Assembly: GCF_963675165.1 (NCBI RefSeq)
Contig: NC_087387.1
Location: 118,501-182,500 of the forward strand
Length of the DNA stretch: 64,000 nucleotides
Origin: Halichondria panicea
Lineage: Eukaryota; Porifera; Demospongiae; Suberitida; Halichondriidae
Direction: 5' to 3'
Positions 45,162 through 56,300 of the stretch are shown here, one piece after another (position 1 is the first letter of the stretch; every line of letters starts with the position of its first letter). The translations under genes and the position numbers were made by a program. Below the pieces are notes generated by a model. The model was given only the letters and a program-made list of their open reading frames with translations, did no database searches and was not told the origin of the DNA.

Positions 45162-45699
45162 GCCTAAAGTCATGGATATCAACGGTGCATGCATAATAAG
45201 TATTTGATTTTGTGCAGCATAATAATAACATACCTCACTTTGCAATGTGCCTGCTTAGCTTGTTTTTCCCCTCTTTGCCTCTATAGCAAGCTACCTCCGC
45301 AGCTTCTGCAAAAGACGAGCTTGCAAGATGGGTCGGGTCCTTTGTTCCTTTGTTGCAGGCTTTGCGCAGCAGCGCTCAGAGAGTGTTTACTATACAGCCA
45401 TGACCACAAGACATGGCATGCAGCCGGCCTCAAAGCTATTATCCGCGGGACAAAGGCGAAATGCGCAGTGCGTCTTGTGCTCAATGTTCAAGGACTGCTC
45501 CTTCTTGGCCTGAGCTAACTAGCTGCATCCCAAGCGTACCTTCTGCTGGACACACGTAAGGAGTAGTGTTTTAGCTTTAGAATGAATCTAATAGAAATAA
45601 TCATGCAGTCCATTTTATATCCATAATTATAATTATAGGTGTCATGTGTATAGAGATGTTCAACTTATAGAGTGTTATTATTCCACTGACAGTTGAGTC
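45162..45699. promoter_or_regulatory. Shared upstream region of the two noggin-like genes
   Basis: 538 bp between the two divergent start codons must hold both promoters unless an untranslated exon lies elsewhere. It contains a GC-richer block (about 45290-45485) with CGCAGCAGCGCTCAGAGAG and CCGCGGGACAAAGG. Open frames there lack splice-consistent continuation and I do not call them genes. Confidence 0.5.
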
Positions 45700-47047
45700 A
45701 TGCGACTTCTTCTGCTCACTGTTTTGGTACTGGCTGTATCGGAATGGGTGTTAGCAACCAACCCAGTAGTTGACCCTGATGCCACCATCGACAGTATCCT
45801 CAACTGCGGGTTGCCACCACCATTGCTTGGTTTTGATCTGAACGGAAACCACTTTCCGGTCGAGTCTGAGTTCATTAACACTTTTCCTGGTGGCCAGCCA
45901 TCAATCGCCACAATGATAACCCTTCTCAATTCATTGGGAACAGATTTAAACCTTGCCGCTCAGGCGGTTTTTCAACTTCCTGTAACCACAAACCCTGAAA
46001 TGACTTCCCCTGTGTGTACGTGAGAGCACTGTTATTATTTGGAGATAATTTAATTGTCCATTAATTAGTAACCTCTATTCTGCATGACGGTGCAAAATGA
46101 TTATTTAATATTAACTTTAGGTCCCTCGCTTGTCGATCAACAGCTTGCAGAAGAGAATTTGTTGCCATCGGACTATACTCAATTGTACACGGATAGGTTT
46201 AACGAAGAAAACCTTACAGATAGCACGTCGTTGGATTTCCTTCGACAACTGCAAAGCACTATCAACGTTTTGGACTGCCAACCAGTAAGCAGAAATAGTT
46301 GTGAAATAACAATCGTCAATCCGCCTCTGTTAATGCTTCACTGCACATTACACAGGGATCAGGCTGGTTAGATGCAGGAAACTCGTTCTTCCCTCGTTTT
46401 ATGTTGACTGGTTTTTGTACTGAAAGGAGGTGCTCCATGCCGGACCGAAGCGACTTCCTTTGTAGACCAGATCTCACGTAAGTCAGTCATGGTCTTATAT
46501 ATAAACAGGAGTATACACTCCTGATATAAATTATAGCTGATTATACTCATAATGATAGTGCCCATTACAATGCAGCAATCAGGCCCAGATCGGAAGAATA
46601 TCTGCATATCGATGGGACTGTTGTTGGAATGGGGTTTATCAGTGTGGATGGAGAAGGGTGCGTAGTGTACATGATTATGAGTACTAAGTACTAGCAGGAG
46701 CATGAATCTGGAGTATGTCGATGGTTACAATGGTATACTTGTATCTGTCAGAAGGTCTCAATCATAAAGCTGCTTCCGGAGGACTTTACACTCAGCTAGC
46801 TCCACGTGAATTGGAGGTACTAAAGGAAGAGTAGATGAGTGGAATTCAATTGAAGTCCTCTGGAAGCAGCTTTATGATTGAGACTTTTGACCCTGACGAT
46901 CCTCCTTTGGTTCTGCATAGCTGTGTTAATGACTGCTTATTAACGCTTGTTACTCCCGCCCCCTCACTCCCTCACTTGGTGTAGGTGGAGGTTCCTGTCG
47001 TGTGTGACTGTGACTGTGAGTGTGGTGCAAATGAGTTCATAGGTTAA
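45700..47047 (+). CDS. Noggin-like secreted cystine-knot protein, copy 2
   Basis: Five exons: 45700-46015, 46121-46284, 46356-46477, 46576-46657 and 46985-47047, phases 1, 0, 2, 0, identical to copy 1. Signal peptide MRLLLLTVLVLAVSEWVLA. Exon 1 resembles exon 1 of copy 1 (LxxGLPPPLLGF versus VCHVPNPFG; MITLLNSLGTDLNLAA versus LRMILRGFLGADFNTALT). The noggin-like core reads LDCQP, GNSFFPRFMLTGFC, RCSMPDRSDFLC, ISAYRWDCC, YQCGWRR, VPVVCDCDCECG, ending NEFIG-stop. Spacing of all knot cysteines agrees with copy 1 and with noggin. The last intron (327 bp) carries a long inverted repeat. The pair probably arose by inverted duplication. Role in BMP signalling is inferred. Confidence 0.85.
46754..46886. 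repeat. Inverted repeat (foldback) in the last intron of noggin-like copy 2
   Basis: Arms of about 33 bp: GGTCTCAATCATAAAGCTGC plus TTCCGGAGGACTT (46754-46787), and its near-perfect complement AAGTCCTCTGGAAGCAGC plus TTTATGATTGAGACT (46853-46886), separated by about 65 bp. In RNA this would form a stable hairpin inside the intron. No TA-type duplication was seen, so I do not call it a MITE. Confidence 0.88.
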
Positions 47048-47343
47048 CCACACCCACCACTGACACTGTTTGCTTATAGTTTGCATATTATACGTGTCTT
47101 GTGTGAACACACTTTATTGTTTGTGCTCTTGAACTAACTATTGTCTGTAACTGCAATTACCATGCATGTCGCTATACAATTCACAGTTACAATAATTATC
47201 CATTAAACATAACTTTTGTTGGATTATTGCTTACTGTACAGTAACTTAATCATGTGAGAATTAATAGTTTTTGATAGGTGAAAAATACACGAAGTTCGAG
47301 CTATAATTATATCTATCCATAATTATCTGATCAAAAGAGTCAT
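47048..47343. other. Convergent 3' spacer between noggin-like copy 2 and ArfGAP
   Basis: About 300 bp, AT-rich, between two convergent stop codons. It must hold both 3' UTRs; no further feature seen. Confidence 0.5.
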
Positions 47344-47510
47344 TTAATTTCTGTAACCATGGTAGCGATCCTGCAGAAAGTCGTACAGTGTATATAGCAA
47401 CAGAAAGCTGTAAGAGCGTGTGCGTACCTGTATGGTTTCCATGACGTTGCTGGCCACAGTGGAGATCTGCAAGGGTAGACAGAGACATGAGAGACACACC
47501 CACACCACAG

Positions 47511-47546
<36 letters not shown>

Positions 47547-48537
47547 CCACCAACACACACACACACCCACACCACAGTCACACACACACCTTGGAGGATA
47601 TCTTGGACCTCAGCTCTTCTCCCTGACCACCACCGCCTACATACATGATGTACAGTGAACAGGTAAGCAACAGTTAAATGGTTACTTGTTTTAGTAGAGC
47701 GGCCAAAATAATCATCACTGGAGATACCAGAAGCACCAGAAAATTTGCCGGCCTCAGCACCTCCATCACCCTATATACAAATAATGCATTATACTGAAAA
47801 CAAGTTCTCCCACACATACACCCACCACACACACTCACCAGCTAAGGATCCACCACCCACACACATATGTCCACCACACACACTCACCAGCTAAGGATCC
47901 ACCACACACACTCACCAGCTAAGGATCCACCACCCACACACATACGTCCACCACACACACTCACCAGGGATCCACCACTGTCTCGGCCAAAGTACTGATC
48001 AGAGGAGATGGACTTGGCACTGGAGAACCTTTGTTGTGCTGAGTCAGCACTGTAGTGATCAATGGCATGATTTTCAAAAATAGGAAATTATGGCCATCTG
48101 CTTCTAAGCTTTCAGAGAATTTGAAATGGGATAAAATGAAAATAATCACGGGCTAGGTACATATTACAGTGTCCATAGGCTGACAATTATCTGCGTAGGT
48201 GTTGACCACACCCTATGCATACCTAGATGTGCTGGTTGCCCATGTGCTCCCACCCCCACCACCAGACACCTTGCTGGACGAGGAGCTGCTTCCCCATGTG
48301 CTCCCACCCCCACCACCGGACACCTTGCTGGACGAGGAGCTGCTTCCCCATGTGCTCCCACCATCCTTGCTGGACGAGGAGCTCTTGTCCTCCCATCCCC
48401 CTCCAAACGCACTATGCTTGTTACTGGGTCGCTGCTCAGTGTACGAGGAGCGAGTGCCAAGATCACGTGATGTGTAGCCAGAGTCATGTGACGTGTAACC
48501 AGGGGGATCGTAGCTACTTGAGCCATATGAGTCATTC

Positions 48538-48629
<92 letters not shown>

Positions 48630-51600
48630 TTAGTTAATGCATCAATCAGTTGTTTCACTACCTGTCATAGGAGACCCCTCCTTTGTCTGTGCGCTGACCA
48701 CGCCCACTCTTGGTTGGCCCCACCTGATTAATGGTGCCCATGTTGGATGACGCAGAATGACCAACACTGCAGGGGGGGTAATGTACATCAGGTGGGGTCA
48801 TTGTGGTCTCACACACGTTATGTACATACCAAGAGTTTTGTTAAGTACGTACATTACACGTACCCAGCTCTTGAAGCCACACCCATTCCCAGCCTCTCCG
48901 CTTGCTTAGCCTTTTGAGGATCCATACTGCGCGTGTCCATCCTATACTCTAGTCTGGCGGACCGCTCCTCTGTCCCCCGTGGCTCTGGTGCACTCATTCC
49001 TGAGGAGGCTGGTAGGGGACTAACAACTCACACACGCACATCTGATATATACACTTACCGTGCTTCATCTTCTCTTCTTGTTCAATTTGTTGCTCTATTT
49101 CCGAGAAACTCTTCGTGATCTTTTGACCTCCCAGACCTTTCTTGGCACCCAGTTTCTTGGCTGGGGCTTTACGCTTTCCAATGAGAGAGGACTTGGGCTC
49201 TACAAAAAACAAACAGTCCACAGTGACAACCACACCACTTAATTAATGGTTTGTGCTTTTTCAGCTGCCTAACTTGAATTTTAATGTCAACATTTTTTTA
49301 TTTTCTGAAAGCTTTGAAAGAGACCTTTCAAATGGTACCATCAATGTTCATTTTGAGTATTTGCCAATTTGGCGATACCATGGATATAAGCCCATGATCC
49401 AAGGCCGAAAAATGACAAATTATTGCTCGATTTGGAGCCTCTTTTAGATGCCATAACTCGAATTCCGTGGATACAACGTTAAAAATTTTATGATTTTCTG
49501 AAAGCTTAGAAAAAGGCCTTTCAAATGGTGTCATCAAAGTTCCTATTTGAGAGATTGCCAATTTGGCGATACCATGGATTATAGCCCATGGCCCGAGGCC
49601 AAAAAATGTCAAATTTAGGCTCCGAAGAAGTTTTGGATTGAAACACATCATTTGAAAGGTCTCTTTCTTAGCTTTCAAAAAATTAGAATATTTTTGACAT
49701 TGGATGAACGGTACTCAAGTTAATGGCTGTTGAAAGATGTTCCCCCTCCACAATTTAATCAATGGTTCGGGGACTCTTTCAGCTGCTATAACTTGAATTC
49801 TGTGGATCCAATGTCAAAAATTTTATGATTTTCTGAAAGCTCAGAAAAAGACCTTTCAAATGGTGTCATCAAACTTTGTATTTGAGAGATAAAAGTATTT
49901 ACCAATTTGGCGATACCATGGATTATAGCCCATGGTCCGAGGCCGAAAAATGTCAAATTTAGGCTCCGAAGAAGTTTTGGATTGAAACATATCATTTTAA
50001 AGGTTTTTTTCTTAGCTTTCAGAAAATTAGAATATTTTTGACATTGGATGAACGGTACTCAAGTTAATGGCTGTTGAAAGATGCTCCCCCTCCACAATTT
50101 AATCAATGGTTCGGGGACTCTTTCAGCTGCTATAACTTGAATTCTGGATCCAATGTCAAAAATTTTATGATTTTCTGAAAGCTCAGAAAAAGACCTTTCA
50201 AATGGTGTCATCAAACTTTGTATTTGAGAGATAAAAGTATTTACCAATTTGGCGATACCATGGATTATAGCCCATGGTCCGAGGCCGAAAAATGTCAAAT
50301 TTAGGCTCCGAAGAAGTTTTGGATTGAAACATATCATTTTAAAGGTTTTTTTCTTAGCTTTCAGAAAATTAGAATATTTTTGACATTGGATGAACGGTAC
50401 TCAAGTTAATGGCTGTTGAAAGATGCTCCCCCTCCACAATTTAATCAATGGTTCGGGGACTCTTTCAGCTGCTATAACTTGAATTCTGGATCCAATGTCA
50501 AAAATTTTATGATTTTCTGAAAGCTCAGAAAAAGACCTTTCAAATGGTGTCATCAAACTTCGTATTTGAGAGATAAAAGTATTTGCCAATTTGGCGATAC
50601 CATGGATTATATATAGCCCATGGTCTGAGGCCGAAAAATGTCAAATTAAGACTCCGAAGAAGTTTTGGATTGAAACACATCATTTGAAAGGTCTCTTTCC
50701 AAGCTTTCAGAAAATTAGAATATTTTTGACATTGGATGAACGGTACTCAAATTAATGGCTGTTGAAAGATGTTCAACTACAAACCCCCCCCCCTAATTAT
50801 TGTACGTAGACATGCACTTCATCATAATAATTATTAAATTCATTAAAATAATAGTGATTACCGTGGGAGACTGGGAGTGGGTGTGGTGTGTTGGGATTGG
50901 TTGGAGATTGGAGGGTGCCAACATTTGGTTGCCTGGAGTCCACATTGTCTCCACTTCCATTCTTGGGTCCGGTACGAGGCTGCATTGCCATGGGAACCGA
51001 GGATAGAGACACAGCACTCTTGTCCAGATCCAGTGCTGCACATTGTATGTGCAAAATTCATATAATTAAGTCAGTAGTTGAGAGTGATTAGTAGCTAACC
51101 CCCAAAGCTACACCCACTGTAGTTAATGGCCACACCCCCTCACCCACCGTCTGGTTGCGGCTGTAGGACCATAGAGAAGAAGTCCTCTTCTTTAGTCTCC
51201 TCACTCTGAGTCTCAATGTGTAGCTGCGATGGGTCGTCACGACAACAGTTACATACAGCATTACATAGTGTTTTTTTGCGTGCCATACTGAAAGCCACAA
51301 AATGCATGCATTGACATTGGTTAGCGTACCTGTGTCTTGTACTGGGTCTGAGCAGCAGCTGCCTTGCTGCTCAGCTTGTCCCTATACAGTTGAGCCGCAC
51401 GACTGTCGTACTTAGTGTGAGCCTCTTTAGTAGTACAGCCGTGTTGACGGAAGAACACAGTCTAGGGGGGGTGTAAGGGGGGTGGTGTAGGGTGGTGGTG
51501 TAAGGGGGGGTGGTGTAAGGGGGGGTGGTGTAAGGGGGGTGGTGTAGGGGGGTGGTGTAAGGGGGGTGGGTTGTAACTAATTATAATAGTACAATAAGAA

Positions 51601-52193
51601 ATGATTGATAGATTAAGAGAGATTGGGTGCTGTACTTACAGCGTTTGTGTTCCCACCAACTTGCATGCCTCTCAGCTGTATCCAAGTCCACGAGTCGAGT
51701 TGTGTGGACCTGTGAGGGTGTGTGACGTTTGACGGGTGTGTGAGGTGTGAGCATGACTACTAGAGGAAGTATAGAGGAAGTGAGAGCTAGCTTCCATTGT
51801 AGGGCTACCGTTCAGACTGGGTACAAGAAAGGGCCAACAGTAGACTAGCCAGTAGGTTAAGATCTCATCAACAGATTAACAATGGACACTAAACAAGTAA
51901 TACTGTCATTGTGTGTGTGTGTGTAATGTGTTCCCGCCCCTTCACCTAACGAAGCTGAGGTGAACGCCCAGCGAGCGATGTACAGCTGAACAGTCAATAC
52001 AGATGAATATACCATACGTGACCGAGGCCCAGGTTGGGTTCTTGGCCGCACAATCAAAACACAACTACGAGGGAATGAAAAAATCAAAGCACCGCAACAT
52101 ACACTGTGTGTAGGACACCCTCACTTTGTTAGGCCCCATAGATCTCAATCTCTTAAACACTTGAGCTATCTCTTGCTTGGTAGGTTCAGCCAT
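47344..52193 (-). CDS. ARFGAP2/3: ADP-ribosylation factor GTPase-activating protein 2/3
   Basis: Arf1 GAP of the Golgi COPI coat. ATG at 52193 ([20 protein letters not shown]). The ArfGAP zinc finger [24 protein letters not shown] has the C-x2-C-x16-C-x2-C spacing and is followed by the catalytic-Arg motif [25 protein letters not shown] and [20 protein letters not shown] complete the domain (exons to about 51350). The middle has the lysine/glycine motif [20 protein letters not shown] and FSEIEQQIE (49080-49200). A Ser/Gly-rich direct repeat [18 protein letters not shown] occurs twice plus a partial copy (48235-48400). The COPI-binding [11 protein letters not shown] (about 48000) and the C-terminus [18 protein letters not shown] match ArfGAP2/3 (…SLQDRYGSY). 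About 11 exons. ArfGAP2 and 3 cannot be separated here because a single pre-duplication gene is expected. Confidence 0.93.
47815..47985 (-). repeat. Tandem array derived from an ArfGAP exon 3' edge and its splice donor
   Basis: On the minus strand the exon ends GGTGGATCCCTG with donor GTGAGTGTGTGTGG (about 47966). Downstream in the intron GGTGGATCCTTAGCTG plus GTGAGTGTGTGTGG recurs three times (about 47840, 47890 and 47925). Each copy has a good donor and is joined by ACATATGTGTGTGGG linkers. This mirrors, at a 5' splice site, the acceptor-edge arrays of MARS1 and MTRR. Confidence 0.88.
48235..48410 (-). repeat. Coding tandem repeat in ArfGAP
   Basis: A 54-bp unit (CATGTGCTCCCACCCCCACC...CTGGACGAGGAGCTGCTTCC on the plus strand) is present twice fully and a third time shortened, in frame. 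It gives Ser- and Gly-rich units of 18 residues in the ArfGAP protein. Confidence 0.85.
48540..48628 (+). repeat. GT microsatellite in an ArfGAP intron
   Basis: Perfect (GT)n of about 88 bp ending GTGGTTAGTTAATGC. Confidence 0.97.
49255..50790 (-). repeat. Foldback satellite array E in an ArfGAP intron
   Basis: Four to five units, reverse-complement orientation on the plus strand and therefore sense for ArfGAP, period about 342 bp (GGATTGAAACA anchors at about 49634, 49978, 50320 and 50662). Units 49700-50040 and 50040-50385 are almost identical, even sharing the ATCATTTTAAAGGTTTTTTT variant, which points to recent duplication or homogenisation. Confidence 0.93.
51455..51575 (+). repeat. G-rich minisatellite in an ArfGAP intron
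   Basis: Repeats of GGTGGTGTAAGGGGGG with variants (about seven), giving many G runs of 3-7. The plus strand could form G-quadruplexes; the transcript of the minus-strand gene would be C-rich. Confidence 0.9.
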
Positions 52194-52424
52194 CTTGAGA
52201 GACAGAGAGAGCGTCTCTAAAAGATCAGAGTACCGGTATTATAAACTAGATCGACCACAGACGTAGTCAACATGACCCCCTGGAATATCACATGGCTGGG
52301 GGCGGAGCCTGAGGATGTGATAGGGTATTTCCCTTTTTGACAACAAAGAGGGGTGGGATATCTATTGTCCATCTTCTCCCCCACACCCTCATGCTGGGAA
52401 ATTAAAGACAAGATGAGATGACAA

Positions 52425-52872
52425 GGAAAGAAATGAGCAATTCCTACCTAAATTTATGGATTGTAAAATCAAAACAAAAAAACTAATTTTTCATCTGGTG
52501 TAGACCTCCTAGTTAGGCAGAGTCAACCCAACTAGGTCAAAGCAAAGCTCGTTGATTTCTGATCAATACTGTAGGATTTACTTTTACTTCTTGATATTTT
52601 AATAATTATTAAACGGAAAACTTTATGCTGATTACAGGAATCGAACTCGCAACCACAACAGATCAATAACACAACGCCTTAACAACTTCGCCACCTTACT
52701 ACCGGGGTGAACAGTATGATAATATTATTACACATTTGGAATTTATTATTCTATCCAGGCTCTCAGCTCAGGTTAGCTTTCTTCTCCTGGCTCTAGACAT
52801 CCTCTTCCTCTTTGTAACCTCCCCACCTCCAAGAAGGCCTTTGACCTGTCTCTCTAACGACACACTAGTGTG
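52425..52872 (+). pseudogene. Truncated duplicate of the MARS1 3' end / LSM10 last exon
   Basis: Collinear with 4855-5320 in the same orientation. AGGAAAGAAATGAGCAATTC (end of MARS1 plus 3' UTR), TTTTTCATCTG, AAAACTTTATGCT.ATT.ACAGGAAT.GAACT, GGGTGAACA.TATGATAATA-type sequence, and finally CTCTAGACATCCTCTTCCTC, TTTGTAACCTCCCCACCTCCAAG and GACCTGTCTCTCTAACGA from the LSM10 last exon (52785-52870). The LSM10 part is truncated at both ends and lacks its stop, so it cannot code for the protein. It lies just upstream of ArfGAP (start 52193, minus). Confidence 0.85.
52632..52697 (-). repeat. tRNA-like (A box/B box) segment, SINE remnant or tRNA pseudogene
   Basis: The minus strand reads TGGCGAAGTTGTTAAGGC (A-box consensus, 52676-52693) and AGTTCGATTCC (B-box consensus, 52637-52647). 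The spacing is about right for a tRNA head, but arms pair poorly and no acceptor stem is formed. The parent duplicate at 5071-5130 keeps only a B-box-like AGTTCAATTCC. It may be a tRNA-derived SINE head within the duplicated block. Confidence 0.5.
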
Positions 52873-53334
52873 CATGGGGGTGTGGTCGATGTAAGCAAAG
52901 GTCAATGTACGCACGTCCCAGCCATGCAACTTTTATATATAAACGTGACAGGGTCAGTTCAAATAATTATGCGAAAACCTAATAATAATATAATAATGTA
53001 CATAAATCATAAATCAACTGTACAACAGATAATGTCGTAAAACAATCAAACAATAAAATGAGTTAAAAAGAAGGGCACACAAGATGATGAGAGTCAGAGA
53101 GCGTTAAGTTCCTTCTTATAATTAGAATAGTTTATACATAATTATATGCCAAACAAAACATGTCGAATATGCCAAACGAAAAAAGTCCAAAATTGCCAAA
53201 TGGTCTCCTAGTCTAGTGGTGAAGGGAAGGCATCCGCTGCCAACAATTGCCAAAAATTGTCTATACATTTACAAACGAAAAGAAGTTCAATATCGGATTA
53301 TCGGAGATTATGAGCCTAGTGGAGGGGGTGTGGT

Positions 53335-56300
53335 TTAACAGGCTTCCTGGGGGGTCAATGCTGCTGGGGGGTCGTACACAAATCTCCCCTGGCCGAACTC
53401 GATATCGTTAATGGCCTCTATATCGCTGGGTGTGTATTGCTCCTGCTCCTCCTTGCTTTGCTCCACTCTCTTACAAAACACTTCGTTTACGTTCTTCTGA
53501 TGTTGAAGCAATATCTCCTGCAGAATAAAGAACAGGGATCGGTGAATAATTACTGTAATAACAATTACAACAAACAAGCTCTCAATTTGATTGAGTTTTT
53601 ACGTACACCACGATCTTGCCGTACCTGTTCTATTCCAGCCAGCTGTGTGATGCTGGTGACGCATTGTTCGTACACTTCCCTAGTGGCACAGTGGGAGATG
53701 GCGTCACAGAGACAGGCACATGCCACTAACGAGGGGGGCACATTCATGAAACTGCGATCTACACGAGGGGGGGGACGAGTAAAATTAATACAAGTTTAGG
53801 CCATGCGAACTGTATACAATATATGCATTACCAGTAGGATTGGTAAAGAGCGTTTAAAAGAGCGTTTGTAATTCTAACCAATTAGAACTTACAGAGTAGA
53901 CAGACGTTAGCGATGGTGTGGGTGTGGCATACGATCTTATCGACATGGTCCTGTGGTAAGATGTCCGCCAGTCTCTCTGCTATCTCCTCAATAAAGTCCG
54001 CTGTTGTTATGGCATTCAGATCCCACTTTAGAGTTCGTGCAATCTTCTTTTCTGTTTCCTAGACAACGTGTGTGGAGGGAAGAGTGATTATAGTAAGTGC
54101 ATCCTTACAATACCCAATGGTTTCAATTAATCATTGGGAACTGAAAAGTATACAAAAGACACCTGCACTGTGGCCGTGCACACATCAGCTAGGGGAAAAG
54201 TTGAGAGTGAAAGTTTTTTATGAAAATAATAAGAAGGTAATGAAAGGATACCACCTTCGAAAAGCCTCTCACTCGCTACTTGTAGGTATAACGCTTGGAT
54301 ATATTTATACAAATACTGCAAAATCAACATGGTAGCTGTACACGCAAATTAAGAGTGATTTCAGTTGTTAGAAAGGAGAAAGTTACATCCAGTATATACA
54401 CATTAGTCATAAAAAAACAACACCTCTTTTAATAGTCATGCAAAGATAAGCACCTGTCTAACAGGTTATTATAGGTTATTCACTGGTTCCCCTATGAGAG
54501 ATCCTTATCTCTAGTGGGGAGTGATATCACAGCTAGAGGGCATACCAGAGTCGCTGGGCCTGCATACAGCACAATACATAATGCTGCATGAATATCAACT
54601 TCTCTGTACTGGCAAAGAACTGAGGAGCACTGAATACTGTTGGCCATTGTGGGGCCTCAGACACAGGCAGCTAGCTAGAGGGGTGTGCCTGCCAACACAA
54701 CCAGCTGCATGCTACAATTCATTGTTGGTAACTTATCAGAGATAATAGTTTCAAGTTTGACATTTCAGTGTATTGCAAATAGCGACACTTGGTCTGACAC
54801 TATTCACTGTGCTTGTGTTGGTTTCACACGTACAGAACAGATGGCATACTCACACACTGTGGCTACAAAATGAATAACTGAGATTTCTGCAAAAACTAAC
54901 AAAAGTCAATTTAGCAACTTTAATCCATATACTGATAGTAATTTCCACCGCTAGGCAGCCTATCTATCTAAGATCACTGGCACACACCACCAGTCAGACT
55001 GTGGCTATAGGGGGAGTCTGCACACACACCACCAAGGTACCCCCACACTTCCCACACTGTACTTAGCTGGCCACCATTAGCTATAGGGAAAGATACCTAG
55101 GCCATGCTACATGCAGAGAGCTAGGTGCATGGAGACCACGGTACCTCCTTCCACAGCATGCATATGGTTGACTGGGCATGCTATACAGATAGTATCTAGC
55201 ATGGGGTGGACTAGCTCTCCCACCCTCCCCCCACACACTGATCAGCTGTTGGACCACCACAGACACTCTGTTATCAGCACTTCAGTTCTCATGGGCACAT
55301 TCAAACTTTGTCTGTGGGTAGGTTTGAACGAATACACCCTCTCAGACACAGGGCAGGCCTACACATTCGTTATCAGCTACACCACAGCCAGTGTACACCC
55401 TCCCCCCAGCCAAACTGTAAACATGCTGTTCAATATGAGCTATAGCTATAAGCCACACAGGGAGGTATAAGGTCAATGGTAACAGCCAGGTTTCTGTACT
55501 CTAAGCCAGACCACTGACTTTTATCAACACCCAGCACAGGATAACCAACCTCAAAGGTCCCCTCCACACACACACACACTCTAGGCCTTCCCTGGTTGCT
55601 TAGCCAGCAGTGGCTGACCTCACAGGAGTGGGGCAGTGGCTGACCTCACAGGAGTGGAGATTGTCTAGAGGCATGCAATTACACGCCATAGCTACTCCAA
55701 GTCTCTTAACCCATTTAGCAGGAACAAAGTGCCAAACAAGACAAGTAACCTCAAAGTCTATTGTTAAAGAATACTTCAAATAGAAGCAAACCATGCAAGA
55801 GCCATTATGCCATGCTTAGGTTCCCCATTGGAGTGGAAACTCAAGAGGTCCACTGAATAAGCTTGTGGCTATATCCTCCTGTTGATCTACAGGCAACTCC
55901 CATTTAACTGAATATTCACCTTTCACAGAGCAGCTCTATGAATTAGTAGACACACAGTGATGTGGTTACTCTAGTCAGAGATGGCTATAGCCTGAACAGA
56001 TTGCTACAGCCTAGTACGCTGGTGATGTGGTGTGTGTGTGTGGTGCTAGTACTCTAGGAGAAGAGTACGTATAGTACCCCAGACTAGGCCATGGTAGATT
56101 AGCTAGGCTCACAACTTGCATCCATACACCATCATATTTATAATTATTCTAAGCCATGGCCACTTGCTAGCAATACCTAGGAGTCATTTTTCAACCACTA
56201 AATAGTAAAAGTAAGAGATCTATTGGTTTTCACTTTTGCTAATGGCTTTACCCAGTATCTAAGTGTAAAGGCAAAGCTTTGTTACTGGCAAACACTTGTC

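Noticed and set aside
45189-45518. 109-codon plus-strand frame between the two noggin-like genes
   Set aside because: No signal peptide or splice-compatible continuation; overlapping frames on both strands suggest chance openness of a GC-richer promoter block.
48164-48658. 164-codon minus-strand frame with a His/Thr run
   Set aside because: Joins a CA microsatellite to the out-of-frame shadow of the ArfGAP coding repeat.
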